Shown here one piece after another: positions 40,766-49,308 of a stretch of DNA of 64,000 nucleotides (positions are counted from its first letter, which is position 1; each line of letters opens with the position of its first letter). The DNA is from Merdimmobilis hominis (GTDB lineage: Bacteria > Bacillota > Clostridia > Oscillospirales > Ruminococcaceae). Below the pieces are notes generated by a model. It ran no database searches, had not been told where the DNA came from, and worked only from the letters and a program-made list of their open reading frames with translations. The translations under genes and the position numbers were made by a program. The stretch lies in the NCBI RefSeq assembly GCF_021109255.1, contig NZ_JAJODG010000001.1. The stretch is one strand, 5' to 3'.

Positions 40766-42442
40766 TTAGAACAGGCCCTGGATTTTGCCGGTGGCGTCCA
40801 CGTCGATCTTCTCGGCGGAGGGGACCTTGGGCAGGCCGGGCATGGTCATGATATCCCCGGTCAAGGCCACGATGAAGCCTGCGCCGGCAGAGACTTTCAG
40901 GTTGCGCACCTGTACGGTAAAGCCGCGGGGCGCACCCAGGAGCTTTTGGTCGTCAGAGAAGCTGTACTGGGTCTTGGCCATGCAGATGGGCAGGTTCCCA
41001 AAACCCAGCTCCTCCAGCTTTTTCATCTGTTTCCGGGCGCCGGCGGTCAGCTCCACTTTATCGCCATGATAAACTTTTGTGACGATGGCGTCAAGCTTCT
41101 TTTCAATGGGAAGGTCCAAGTCGTAGCAGTTGGTGAAGCTGCTCTCCTCTTCGCAGAGGCGGACAACCTCTTCCGCAAGGGCCTTTCCGCCCTCGCCGCC
41201 CTTGCCCCACACTTCGGACAGGGCCACGTTGACCCCCAGGGCGCGGCATTTTTCCTCGATGAGGGCCAGCTCAGCCTCGGTGTCGGTGGGGAAGCGGTTG
41301 ATGGCCACCACTGCGGGAAGGTGGAACACCTGGGTGATGTTTTCTACATGCTGCAGCAGGTTGGGCAGGCCTTTTTCCAGGGCCTCCAGGTTCTCATTGC
41401 CCAGGTCGGCTTTGGCCACCCCTCCGTGGTGTTTTAGGGCGCGGACGGTGGCGACAATGACCACGGCGGAGGGGCGGAGGCCCGCCATGCGGCATTTGAT
41501 GTCCAAGAATTTCTCCGCGCCCAAGTCGGCGCCGAAACCCGCCTCGGTGACGGCGTAATCGCCGAACTTCAGGGCCATCTTGGTGGCCATAATGCTGTTG
41601 CAGCCGTGGGCGATGTTGGCAAAGGGGCCGCCGTGGATGAAGGCGGGGGTGTGTTCCAAGGTCTGGACCAGGTTGGGTTTCAGGGCGTCTTTCAGGAGGG
41701 CGGCCATGGCGCCCTGGGCTTTCAGGTCGCCGGCGGTGACCGGTTTGTCGTCGTAGGTGTAGCCCACGATGATCCGGCCCAGCCGCTCCTTCAGGTCGAT
41801 GAGGTCGGTGGCCAGGCAGAGCACCGCCATGACTTCGCTGGCCACGGTGATGTCGTACCCGTCTTCCCGGGGGACGCCGTTGACCCGGCCGCCCAAGCCG
41901 TCGGTGACAAACCGCAGCTGGCGGTCGTTCATATCAACGCAGCGCTTCCAGGTGATGCGGCGGGGGTCGATGTTTAAGGCGTTGCCCTGGTAGATGTGGT
42001 TATCCAGCATGGCGGCCAGAAGGTTGTTGGCCGCGCCGATGGCGTGCATGTCGCCGGTGAAGTGGAGGTTGATGTCCTCCATGGGGACGACCTGGGCATA
42101 CCCGCCCCCAGCTGCACCGCCTTTGACGCCGAACACCGGGCCCAGGGAGGGCTCCCGCAGGGCGACTACCGCTTTTTTGCCGATCTTGCGCAGGCCGTCT
42201 GCCAACCCTACGGTGGTGGTGGTCTTGCCTTCGCCTGCGGGGGTGGGGGTGATAGCGGTGACTAGGATCAGCTTTCCGTCCGGTTTTCCGGCGCACTCGG
42301 TGAGGACGTTGTAGTCGATCTTCGCCTTGTAGTTGCCGTACTGTTCCACATATTTTTCATCAATGCCAACCGCGGCGGCCACGTCGCGGATGTGGTCCAT
42401 TTTCGTCTCCTGGGCGATTTCGATATCCGATTTAAAAGCCAT
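40766..42442 (-). CDS. fhs: Formate-tetrahydrofolate ligase
   Basis: 558 residues, the normal length. The ATP site is ITPTPAGEGKTTTTVGLADG; EPSLGPVFGVKGGAAGGGYA, NIDPRRITWKRCVDMNDRQL and FHLPAVVAINRFPTDTEAEL are conserved. The enzyme interconverts formate plus ATP plus THF and 10-formyl-THF. With gcv genes upstream and a formate channel downstream it is likely to run in the ATP-forming direction here. AAAGGAGA precedes the ATG. Confidence 0.98.
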   Translation of the reverse strand: MAFKSDIEIAQETKMDHIRDVAAAVGIDEKYVEQYGNYKAKIDYNVLTECAGKPDGKLILVTAITPTPAGEGKTTTTVGLADGLRKIGKKAVVALREPSLGPVFGVKGGAAGGGYAQVVPMEDINLHFTGDMHAIGAANNLLAAMLDNHIYQGNALNIDPRRITWKRCVDMNDRQLRFVTDGLGGRVNGVPREDGYDITVASEVMAVLCLATDLIDLKERLGRIIVGYTYDDKPVTAGDLKAQGAMAALLKDALKPNLVQTLEHTPAFIHGGPFANIAHGCNSIMATKMALKFGDYAVTEAGFGADLGAEKFLDIKCRMAGLRPSAVVIVATVRALKHHGGVAKADLGNENLEALEKGLPNLLQHVENITQVFHLPAVVAINRFPTDTEAELALIEEKCRALGVNVALSEVWGKGGEGGKALAEEVVRLCEEESSFTNCYDLDLPIEKKLDAIVTKVYHGDKVELTAGARKQMKKLEELGFGNLPICMAKTQYSFSDDQKLLGAPRGFTVQVRNLKVSAGAGFIVALTGDIMTMPGLPKVPSAEKIDVDATGKIQGLF

Positions 42443-42477
42443 AAATATCTCCTTTACAGATCGGGTGGATAAACGGT

Positions 42478-42576
42478 GAAAAAGAAAAAGCTGAAAGACC
42501 GCCGGGGGGAACCGTCCTTTTGTGTTGTCCGGTTCCCCACACCAAGGCGGGGGAGGCGCCTTTTTGGTCTTTCAGC
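42478..42576 (-). ncRNA. Three-way-junction RNA element ending in a T-tract, between gcvPB and fhs
   Basis: On the minus strand an outer stem GCTGAAAGACC/GGTCTTTCAGC encloses two inner hairpins: AAGGCG/CGCCTT (42562-42544) and GGGGAACCG/CGGTTCCCC (42538-42506). The outer stem is followed by TTTTTCTTTTTC. It therefore looks like an intrinsic terminator built from a folded domain, 26 nt after the gcvPB stop and 35 nt before the fhs start. It could simply end the gcv transcript or control read-through into the fhs genes. It does not match the THF riboswitch consensus as I know it. Confidence 0.6.
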
Positions 42577-42601
42577 CTTTTTAGTTGTGAAGGGTCAAAA
42601 C

Positions 42602-44041
42602 CTACTCTGCGAACTGATACCGCAGACGGGGATTCCGGGCCGCGCCAACCTCATCCAGACGGCGGACGGGGGTTGTGAGGGGAGCCTCATGGAGGGCTTC
42701 GGGGTTGGAAACCGCCTCTTGGTAGATTTTGTGGAGCACCGCCACCGCCTCGTCCAAAGTCTCCTTGGACTCGGTTTCGGTGGGCTCTACCATCAGAGCC
42801 TCCTCGACGATCAGCGGGAAGTACATCGTCGGCGGGTGGATGCCGTTGTCCAGAAGGGCTTTGGCGATATCCATGGCGGAGACGCCGTGTTCCTTCTTCA
42901 TCCGGGAGAGGGTCATGACAAACTCGTGCATACAACCGGTGTCAAAGGCCATGTCATAGACGTCTTTGAGCTGGCTCATCAGGTAGTTGCAGTTGAGGAC
43001 GGCGTTCTGGGCCGCCTCGGGAATGCCCTCTTTGCCCAGGGTGAGGATGTAGGTCAGGGCCCGCACCACCACCAGGAAGTTGCCGTAGAAGTCCTTCACC
43101 GAGCCGATGCTCTGGGGGCGGTCATAATCCAGATGGTAGCCGTCCTCAGCCTTTACTGCCATGGGGGAGGGGAGGAAGGGGGTGAGGATCTTCTTACAGC
43201 CCACAGGTCCTGCGCCGGGGCCGCCGCCGCCATGAGGGGTGGAGAAGGTCTTGTGCAGGTTGAGGTGGACCACGTCGAAGCCCATGTCGCCGGGCCGGAC
43301 GATGCCCATGACTGCATTGAGGTTGGCGCCGTCGTAGTAGCACAGGCCGCCCGCCTCATGGATGATCTTGGTGATCTCTAAGATGTTCTTGTCAAACAGG
43401 CCGACGGTGTTGGGGTTGGTCAGCATCAGGCCGGCGGTGTCGTCGCCGACTGCTTCCCGCAGTTTTTCCACATTGACGCAGCCGTCCTCATAGGAGGGGA
43501 CACTGACCACATGGAAGCCGGCCATGGCGGCGCTGGCGGGGTTGGTGCCGTGGGCGGAATCGGGGACGATGATCTTGGTGCGCTTGGTGTCGCCCCGGGC
43601 CGCGTGGTAGGCTTTGATCAGCAGAAGGCCGGTCAGCTCTCCATGGGCGCCCGCCGCAGGCTGGAAGGTCATGTTGTCCATGCCGGTGATCTCGCACAGC
43701 AGCTGCTCGGCGGTGCACAGCACTTCAAGGGCGCCCTGGACGGTGGATTCCGGCTGCAGGGGGTGGATCTTCTGGAACCCGGGCAGGGCCGCGGCCTCTT
43801 CATTGACTTTGGGGTTGTATTTCATGGTGCAGGAGCCAAGGGGGTAGAACCCGTCGTTGACGCCGTGGGTGCGTTTCATCAGCTGGGTGTAGTGGCGGGA
43901 AAGGTCGTTCTCCGCCATCTGGGGCAGATGCAGCGGCTGTCTGCGCTCTTTGCCCTGGGGGATGGACGCCACGGGGACATCGCACTCCGGCAGGATGGAG
44001 CAGCCTCTGCCTTGCTGGCTCTTCTCAAATATCAGTTTCAT
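42602..44041 (-). CDS. gcvPB: Glycine dehydrogenase (decarboxylating) subunit 2
   Basis: 479 residues from the ATG at 44041 (AAAGGAGG upstream), overlapping the gcvPA stop by 4 nt. The pyridoxal-phosphate Lys264 is in VVHLNLHKTFSTPHGGGGPG. GFYPLGSCTMKYNP, FQPAAGAHGELTGL and IIVPDSAHGTNPASAAM are conserved. It is the cofactor-bearing half of the two-chain P protein, which decarboxylates glycine and passes aminomethyl to GcvH. Confidence 0.97.
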   Translation of the reverse strand: MKLIFEKSQQGRGCSILPECDVPVASIPQGKERRQPLHLPQMAENDLSRHYTQLMKRTHGVNDGFYPLGSCTMKYNPKVNEEAAALPGFQKIHPLQPESTVQGALEVLCTAEQLLCEITGMDNMTFQPAAGAHGELTGLLLIKAYHAARGDTKRTKIIVPDSAHGTNPASAAMAGFHVVSVPSYEDGCVNVEKLREAVGDDTAGLMLTNPNTVGLFDKNILEITKIIHEAGGLCYYDGANLNAVMGIVRPGDMGFDVVHLNLHKTFSTPHGGGGPGAGPVGCKKILTPFLPSPMAVKAEDGYHLDYDRPQSIGSVKDFYGNFLVVVRALTYILTLGKEGIPEAAQNAVLNCNYLMSQLKDVYDMAFDTGCMHEFVMTLSRMKKEHGVSAMDIAKALLDNGIHPPTMYFPLIVEEALMVEPTETESKETLDEAVAVLHKIYQEAVSNPEALHEAPLTTPVRRLDEVGAARNPRLRYQFAE

Positions 44042-45372
44042 TGGGCAGCCACCTCCTTTACAATCGCCACCAGACGGTCGATGTCCGCTTTGGTGTTCTT
44101 CTCGGTGCAGCACCACAGGATCGAGCCCTCATAGGCCCCGGTGAGGGGCAGGCCGCCCAGGATGCCGTGTTTTTCCAGCTCGGCCATCAGCTTGTGGGGG
44201 CAGATGGGGCAGCCGGTGACAAACTCGTGGAAGAATTCCCCTTGGTGTTTGCGCCCGAAGCCGGGGATTTTAGAGAGCTCCTGAGCCAGGTAATGGGCTT
44301 TGGACATACAGAGGGTGGCGGCTTTCTGGAGGCCGTCAGCTCCTACGGCAGCCAGGTAGACCGCGGCGGTCATAGCGCATAGGGCCTGGTTGGAGCAGAT
44401 GTTGCTGGAGGCTTTCTCCCGGCGGATGTGCTGTTCCCGGGCCTGGAGGGTCAGGACATAGGCCCGTTTGCCGTCCAGGTCGGTGGTCTCGCCCACGATG
44501 CGCCCCGGCAGCTTGCGGGTCATGGACGATTTGGCGGCCATAAAGCCCAGGTAGGGGCCGCCGAAGGAAAGGGGCATGCCCAAGGGCTGGCCTTCGCCTA
44601 CAGCGATGTCCGCACCGCACTCGGCGGGGGTTTTCAGGATGCCCAGGGAGATGGGGTTGCAGCCGACAATCAGCTTGCCGCCTGCGGCATGGATGACCTC
44701 AGCGGCTTTTTCCACATCCTCCAATAAGCCGTAGTAGTTGGGCTGTTCAATGTACAGGGAAGCGGTGGTTTTGCCGTCCAGCTCGCCTTCGATGGCGGAA
44801 AGGTCGGTGACGCCGTCTTTTTCTGGGACGACCACCAGCTCAGTCCCGGAGGAGAAGCAGTAGGTTTTCAGCGTCCGCAACACCGAGGGGTTGCAGGCGG
44901 CCGACACATAGGTGACGGTGCGGCTGCGCTCCCGGCACATGGAGGCGGCTTCGGCGGCGGCGGTGGCCCCGTCGTAAACCGAGGCATTGGAAGCATCCAT
45001 GCCGGTGATCTCACAGATCATAGTCTGGTACTCAAAGATGGACTGGAGGACGCCCTGGCTGATCTCCGCCTGGTAAGGGGTGTAGGAGGTCAGGAACTCC
45101 TCTTTGGAGGTGACGCTCTTGACAATGGCGGGGATGTAGTGGTCGTAGGCGCCCGCACCGCGGAAGATGGAGGGGAAGATGGTGTTTTTCCCTGCCATTT
45201 CCGCCATCACCCGGCTGACTTCCAGTTCGGATTTGCCGGCGGGGATGTCTAAGGGGCGGTTCAGCAGCACCTCGTGGGGGATGTGGGCGAACAGGTCCTC
45301 CATCTTGGAGAAGCCGGCCGCTTCCAGCATCCCTTGGCGCTCATCCCGGGTGTTTGGAACGTAAGAGCCCAT
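44038..45372 (-). CDS. gcvPA: Glycine dehydrogenase (decarboxylating) subunit 1
   Basis: 444 residues. It opens MGSYVPNTRDERQGML and contains FLTSYTPYQAEISQGVLQSI, ITGMDASNASVYDGATAAAE and LPGRIVGETTDLDGKRAYVL, all typical of the N-terminal half of P protein. It pairs with GcvPB. The start codon immediately follows the gcvH stop, and the end overlaps gcvPB, so all three are coupled. Confidence 0.97.
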   Translation of the reverse strand: MGSYVPNTRDERQGMLEAAGFSKMEDLFAHIPHEVLLNRPLDIPAGKSELEVSRVMAEMAGKNTIFPSIFRGAGAYDHYIPAIVKSVTSKEEFLTSYTPYQAEISQGVLQSIFEYQTMICEITGMDASNASVYDGATAAAEAASMCRERSRTVTYVSAACNPSVLRTLKTYCFSSGTELVVVPEKDGVTDLSAIEGELDGKTTASLYIEQPNYYGLLEDVEKAAEVIHAAGGKLIVGCNPISLGILKTPAECGADIAVGEGQPLGMPLSFGGPYLGFMAAKSSMTRKLPGRIVGETTDLDGKRAYVLTLQAREQHIRREKASSNICSNQALCAMTAAVYLAAVGADGLQKAATLCMSKAHYLAQELSKIPGFGRKHQGEFFHEFVTGCPICPHKLMAELEKHGILGGLPLTGAYEGSILWCCTEKNTKADIDRLVAIVKEVAAQ

Positions 45373-45756
45373 TTACGCCTCCTCCTTTGCAAGAAGCTCC
45401 TCATAAGCCTCGGCCGAGAGCAGCTCTTCCTCCTGGGAGATTTCGCCCACCTGGATGAACCAAGCTTCATAAGCTTCTTTGTTCACCAGTTCGGGGTGGT
45501 CCAGCAGTTCTTCGTTGATGGCGGTGACGGTGCCGGAGACAGGGCTGTACACGTCAGAGACCGCTTTGACCGATTCCACGTCGCCAAAGGTCTCGCCCAC
45601 CGAGACTTCATCCCCTTCCTGGGGAAGGTTGATGAACACCAGGTCGCCCAGCTCATGCTGTGCGTAATCGGTTAGACCCACCTTCACGGTGCCATCGTCC
45701 AGTTTCTTGACCCATTCGTGGGATTTTGTATACAGCAGATCGGTTGGATTTTTCAT
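45373..45756 (-). CDS. gcvH: Glycine cleavage system H protein
   Basis: 127 residues. The lipoyl-accepting Lys64 is in VESVKAVSDVYSPVSG. YTKSHEWVKKLDDGTVKVGL opens the lipoyl fold. The lipoyl arm shuttles the aminomethyl group from P to T protein and is reoxidised by LpdA. AGGAGG precedes the ATG. A 153-nt gap separates it from gcvT; it is GC-rich and shows no clear terminator. Confidence 0.97.
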   Translation of the reverse strand: MKNPTDLLYTKSHEWVKKLDDGTVKVGLTDYAQHELGDLVFINLPQEGDEVSVGETFGDVESVKAVSDVYSPVSGTVTAINEELLDHPELVNKEAYEAWFIQVGEISQEEELLSAEAYEELLAKEEA

Positions 45757-45909
45757 GTTGCATTCCTCCTATTGATTCTGTTTAATGTTGTATAGTTTCG
45801 GGCGTGGGGCAGTGGCCCCGGCCGTTTGGGACAATGGGGAAACAGCTCTATTGGGAAGGCCGCCCAAAGGGGGGGAGGGAAAGCGACCTCCCAAAGGAAG
45901 AGCCGGAAG

Positions 45910-46998
45910 TTAAGCTTTTTTATAGAACTGGGATTTGACTACCTCAGCGTCCACCTTCTTGCCGCGGATCTCCACCTGGACGGTGGCGCCCAAGGGTGCG
46001 GGCTCCTTCTCCACAATGGCCATGGCGTAAGCGCCGCCCAGGTAGGGGCAGTGGGTGCCGCTGGTGGTGTGGCCGATCAATTTGTCGCCGGCGTAGACGG
46101 GGAAGTTCTCCCGGGCGATGCCCCTCCCCAGAATCTTCAGGCCCACCCGTTTGATGGTGGGGGCGCCCATCTCCTCCATGGCTTTTTTGCCGATGAAGTC
46201 CTCTTTGTCCATCTTGACGAACATGCCAAGGCCGGTTTGCTTGGGGGTGATGTCGTCGGTCATCTCGTGGCCGTAGAGGGGCATACCGGCTTCCAACCGC
46301 AGGGTGTCCCGGGCGCCCAGGCCGCAGGGGATGAGGCCGTTCTCTTTGCCTGCATCCAGCAGGGCGTTCCACAGCTCAGCAGCTTTGTCGGGGGCGCAAT
46401 AGAGCTCGAACCCGTCCTCGCCGGTGTAGCCGGTCTTGGAGATCAGACAGTCCACCCCGGCTACCTTGCCGGTTTGGCAGAAGCTGTAGTATTTGGTTGG
46501 GATGTCCCTCTCGTCAGCCAGTTTGGATAGAATGGCCTGGGACTGGGGTCCCTGGAGGGCGACCTGGGCCACCTCGTCGGAGATGTCTTTAAAAGTGACA
46601 TCCCCGATCAGGTGGCTGCGCATCCAATCGGCGTCCTTGTGGCGGTTGGCTGCGTTGACAACGACCAGGTAATCGGTGGGCTCTTTGAGGCAATAGACGA
46701 TCAGGTCGTCCACCACGCCGCCCTTTTCGTTGCACATGGGGCTGTAGCGGACATCGCCTGCCACCATGTTGGAAAAGTCATTGGTCATCAGGTGCTGGAC
46801 GTTTTTGAGGGCGTCGGGGCCGGAGAAAACCACTTCGCCCATGTGGGAGACATCAAAGAGGCCAGCCTTGGTGCGCACCGCCATATGCTCGGCGATGACG
46901 CCGGTGTCGTACTGCACCGGGAGCAGATAGCCGGCAAAGGGGACAATTTTTCCGTTTAAAGCTACGTGGCAATCATAAAGTGGGGTTTTCAGTTCCAT
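45910..46998 (-). CDS. gcvT: Glycine cleavage system T protein (aminomethyltransferase)
   Basis: 362 residues from the ATG at 46998 (GGAG 8 nt upstream); the frame continues to 47190 but that part overlaps the riboswitch. DVSHMGEVVFSGPDAL, NEKGGVVDDLIVYCL (folate-binding Asp), KTGYTGEDGFELYC and GLGARDTLRLEAGMPLYGHE are family blocks. It releases ammonia and forms methylene-THF. It is the first gene after the riboswitch. Confidence 0.97.
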   Translation of the reverse strand: MELKTPLYDCHVALNGKIVPFAGYLLPVQYDTGVIAEHMAVRTKAGLFDVSHMGEVVFSGPDALKNVQHLMTNDFSNMVAGDVRYSPMCNEKGGVVDDLIVYCLKEPTDYLVVVNAANRHKDADWMRSHLIGDVTFKDISDEVAQVALQGPQSQAILSKLADERDIPTKYYSFCQTGKVAGVDCLISKTGYTGEDGFELYCAPDKAAELWNALLDAGKENGLIPCGLGARDTLRLEAGMPLYGHEMTDDITPKQTGLGMFVKMDKEDFIGKKAMEEMGAPTIKRVGLKILGRGIARENFPVYAGDKLIGHTTSGTHCPYLGGAYAMAIVEKEPAPLGATVQVEIRGKKVDAEVVKSQFYKKA

Positions 46999-47112
46999 GG
47001 AATACGCTCCTTTCCAAAGTGGGTCAAAATAGCCGTAAAATGGCTTTGCTGCAACAGGATTCTGGGGGAAGGCCCCGATGGACATTTTATAAGTTCGCCT
47101 GTGGCTGCTTAT

Positions 47113-47150
47113 AAAAAACAGAGGCACGCCGGTAAGAGCGCGCCTCTGTT
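47113..47150 (-). terminator. Riboswitch expression platform: intrinsic terminator before gcvT
   Basis: On the minus strand AACAGAGGC pairs with GCCTCTGTT around a GC-rich loop region and is followed by TTTTTTAT. It lies directly after the second aptamer. Glycine binding is expected to disfavour it, as in known ON-type glycine switches. Confidence 0.85.
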
Positions 47151-47340
47151 GCGATACCTGAAAGATTCCCCGACCCGCCGTTTGGGCCAAGTTGCTTCAT
47201 CGGTGTTGAGGCACCTGCCAAAAGGAGGTCTCAACTCTCCAGAGTTCCGTCCAGATCCGGTACTTTTGCCTGAGAGTTTTTTTGCGCATACCCCTTTGGC
47301 TCCAACACAATATCTTGTTGTGTTGACCTCTCCCGGATCC
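47151..47340 (-). promoter_or_regulatory. Tandem glycine riboswitch
   Basis: On the minus strand aptamer 1 begins GGATCCGGGAGAGG and ends AACTCTCAGGCA..CCGGATC, its P1 closing as GATCCGG/CCGGATC. Aptamer 2 begins with the hallmark GGACGGAACTCTGGAGAG and ends AATCTTTCAGGTATC. The core segments GGAGCCAAAGGGG and CACCGATGAAGCAA correspond to the conserved purine-rich bulges. The order aptamer-linker-aptamer-terminator-gcvT is the classic arrangement, giving cooperative glycine sensing. Confidence 0.95.
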
Positions 47341-47392
47341 TTCAACCGCAATATATGCAAGGCGATCCAGAGGATGCCCCGTTTGTACCTGC

Positions 47393-47421
47393 ATTATAGC
47401 CAACAACCAAAATGTTGTCAA
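47393..47421 (-). promoter_or_regulatory. Consensus promoter of the gcv cluster
   Basis: On the minus strand TTGACA (47421-47416), exactly 17 nt and TATAAT (47398-47393) give a perfect sigma-A promoter. Transcription would start near 47386, leaving a leader of about 390 nt that contains the riboswitch. Confidence 0.92.
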
Positions 47422-47783
47422 CCAGGGGGTTTGACAAAGAAACGGCAATGCTTGTGATTTCCTAGACGAACCTAGGAGAACTATCCAACATCACCCCGAG
47501 TTTTGCCGGAATTCCGACGAAGAAATTTTGATTTCGGAGAAGATCACACCCCATTTTTGGTGATTAATTCAAAAATATTTTTAGAAAATTCTTCCGCTAA
47601 AAAGATATAATTTTGCGATTCGGTCTTCTGTTTAACAATGTTTGTTACAGAAATGACAAAAAATTTCCAGCCTTGGCAGTGAGTTGGAGTTTCCACAGAA
47701 AGGAAATAGGGCCCCACCCCCGCCAACCAATTTTGTCAAGGGGTCAGCACAGGGCTGGGACTATTTTCTGGACAGAGGGGAAC
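47422..47783. other. AT-rich gap upstream of the gcv promoter
   Basis: About 360 bp with no credible gene. It contains the small palindrome CCTAG..CTAGG near 47462-47476 and long A/T runs at 47550-47660. It separates the gcv promoter from the terminator of fprA, which is transcribed towards it. Confidence 0.5.
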
Positions 47784-47817
47784 AAAAAGGGGAACCCCCA
47801 GCCGGGGGTTCCCCTTC
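47784..47817 (-). terminator. Terminator of the flavodiiron protein gene
   Basis: AAGGGGAACCCCC and GGGGGTTCCCCTT form a 13-bp stem with a 4-nt loop; the minus strand continues TTTG. It lies 18 nt after the stop. Confidence 0.9.
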
Positions 47818-47834
47818 CTTTGCCCTAATATTGT

Positions 47835-49001
47835 TTACTCGGCGAGCAGCGCTTGGGCCAGGGCGTCCAACTCCGCAATGGAGGCGTCGTTTATGGCCGA
47901 TTTCACCGAGACCACAGGCTGTGCCAGGCGGATCTCTTTCATCCCCTCAAAGGCGGCTTTCATCTGCTTGGCAGCGGTGGGGGCCCAGGTGCCGTTTTCC
48001 ACAATGCCCACTGTGCGCTTCTGATAGTTCTTGGCCTTGATGTGGGAGAGGAAAGCCTCCATGGGCGGGAACAGGCCCCCGTTGTAGGTGGCGCAGGCCA
48101 CGACCAGATGGCTGTAGCGGAAGGCGTCGGAGACGCACTTGGCCATGTCGTCCCGGCACAGGTCGGCAACCACCACCGGAAGGCTGGTTTTCTCCCGCAG
48201 GAGTTCCGCCAGTTTCTGGGCGGCCATCATGGTGTGGCCGTGGATGGAGGCGCAGGCGATGAGGATGCCCTTGTCCTCTGGCTCATAGCGGCTCCAGGTA
48301 TCGTATTTCTCCAGGTAGTAGCCCAGGTCTTTGTCCAGAATGGGGCCATGAAGAGGGCAGATTTTGGCGATGTCAAGGCCGGATGCCTTTTTGAGAAGGG
48401 CCTGGACCTGGGCGCCGTATTTGCCCACGATGTTGATGTAATACCGGCGGGATTCCTCCAGCCAGGGTTCGTCGGTGTCCAGGGTGCCGAACTTGCCGAA
48501 CCCGTCGGCGGAGAAGAGGAGTTTTTCGGTCTGCTCATAGGCGACCATCACCTCCGGCCAGTGGACCATAGGGGCCATAAAGAACTGGAGGGTGTGGTTC
48601 CCCAGAGAAAGGGTGTCCCCTTCTTTGACCACGACGGTGCGGCCCTCCAGGCACAGAGGGAAGAACTGGGCGATCATGGGGAAGGTTTTGGCGTTGCCCA
48701 CAATCTGCATCTCCGGGTACTTCTCCGCCGCCCTGTGGATGCTGGCCGAGTGGTCCGGCTCCATGTGGAGGACCACCAGGTAATCGGGGGTTCTGCCATC
48801 CAAAGCGGCCTCCAGGTTGGCCAGCCACTCCTCGGTGGCGCGGGCGTCCACCGTGTCCATGACGGCGATTTTGTCGTCGAGAATCAGGTAGGAGTTGTAG
48901 GAGACGCCATTGGGGACGTCGTATTGGCTTTCAAACAACTGGATGGTTTTGTCGTCCACGCCGATGTACCGCACGTGGTCGGAGATCTGGATGTTGCTCA
49001 T
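47835..49001 (-). CDS. fprA: A-type flavodiiron protein (FprA family oxygen/NO reductase)
   Basis: 388 residues from the ATG at 49001 (GGAGG 9 nt upstream); the upstream extension to 49280 is leader. The diiron ligands are all present: H79, E81, D83 and H84 in HMEPDH, H147 in PMVHWPE, D166 in SADGFGKFG and H218 in PLHGP. The C-terminal flavodoxin domain starts near 245 with ACASIHGHTMMAA. The enzyme reduces oxygen to water (or NO to N2O) using electrons from rubredoxin or a reductase, protecting anaerobic enzymes. It is transcribed alone. Confidence 0.95.
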   Translation of the reverse strand: MSNIQISDHVRYIGVDDKTIQLFESQYDVPNGVSYNSYLILDDKIAVMDTVDARATEEWLANLEAALDGRTPDYLVVLHMEPDHSASIHRAAEKYPEMQIVGNAKTFPMIAQFFPLCLEGRTVVVKEGDTLSLGNHTLQFFMAPMVHWPEVMVAYEQTEKLLFSADGFGKFGTLDTDEPWLEESRRYYINIVGKYGAQVQALLKKASGLDIAKICPLHGPILDKDLGYYLEKYDTWSRYEPEDKGILIACASIHGHTMMAAQKLAELLREKTSLPVVVADLCRDDMAKCVSDAFRYSHLVVACATYNGGLFPPMEAFLSHIKAKNYQKRTVGIVENGTWAPTAAKQMKAAFEGMKEIRLAQPVVSVKSAINDASIAELDALAQALLAE

Positions 49002-49278
49002 GGTGCGATTCCTCCCGTAAAATATATTGTAAAGGCTGATAAAAACAACCCATGGGGATAGCCTTATCTTGCTTGGGACGAGCCTGTCCCCGTCCGGCCG
49101 GAATTTTTTCCGCGGCCGCATTCCACTGGCAGCGCCGGAGTTTTCCCAGCAGGCTTCTTGGTATAGTGTGCCCGTTTTCTGGGCGAGGCATCGCCTCCCG
49201 ACGGGGAAATCCGGAGATATGGGGCTCAGAAAATGGCGGCTGAATCGCCCTTTTTGGGCAAGGTACAGCTTCCTTTTC

Positions 49279-49308
49279 ATACTAACAAAAAAGGGGGGAA
49301 ATTGTCAA
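49279..49308 (-). promoter_or_regulatory. Promoter of fprA, with a long leader
   Basis: On the minus strand TTGACA (49308-49303), 18 nt and TAGTAT (49284-49279). The leader of about 270 nt contains GC-rich hairpins such as GGGGAC/GTCCC near 49070-49090, but no recognised riboswitch. Confidence 0.7.

Noticed and set aside
42443..42601. THF riboswitch upstream of fhs
   Set aside because: The gap is strongly folded, but the junction and loop sequences do not resemble the known THF classes. It is reported only as an unassigned structure.
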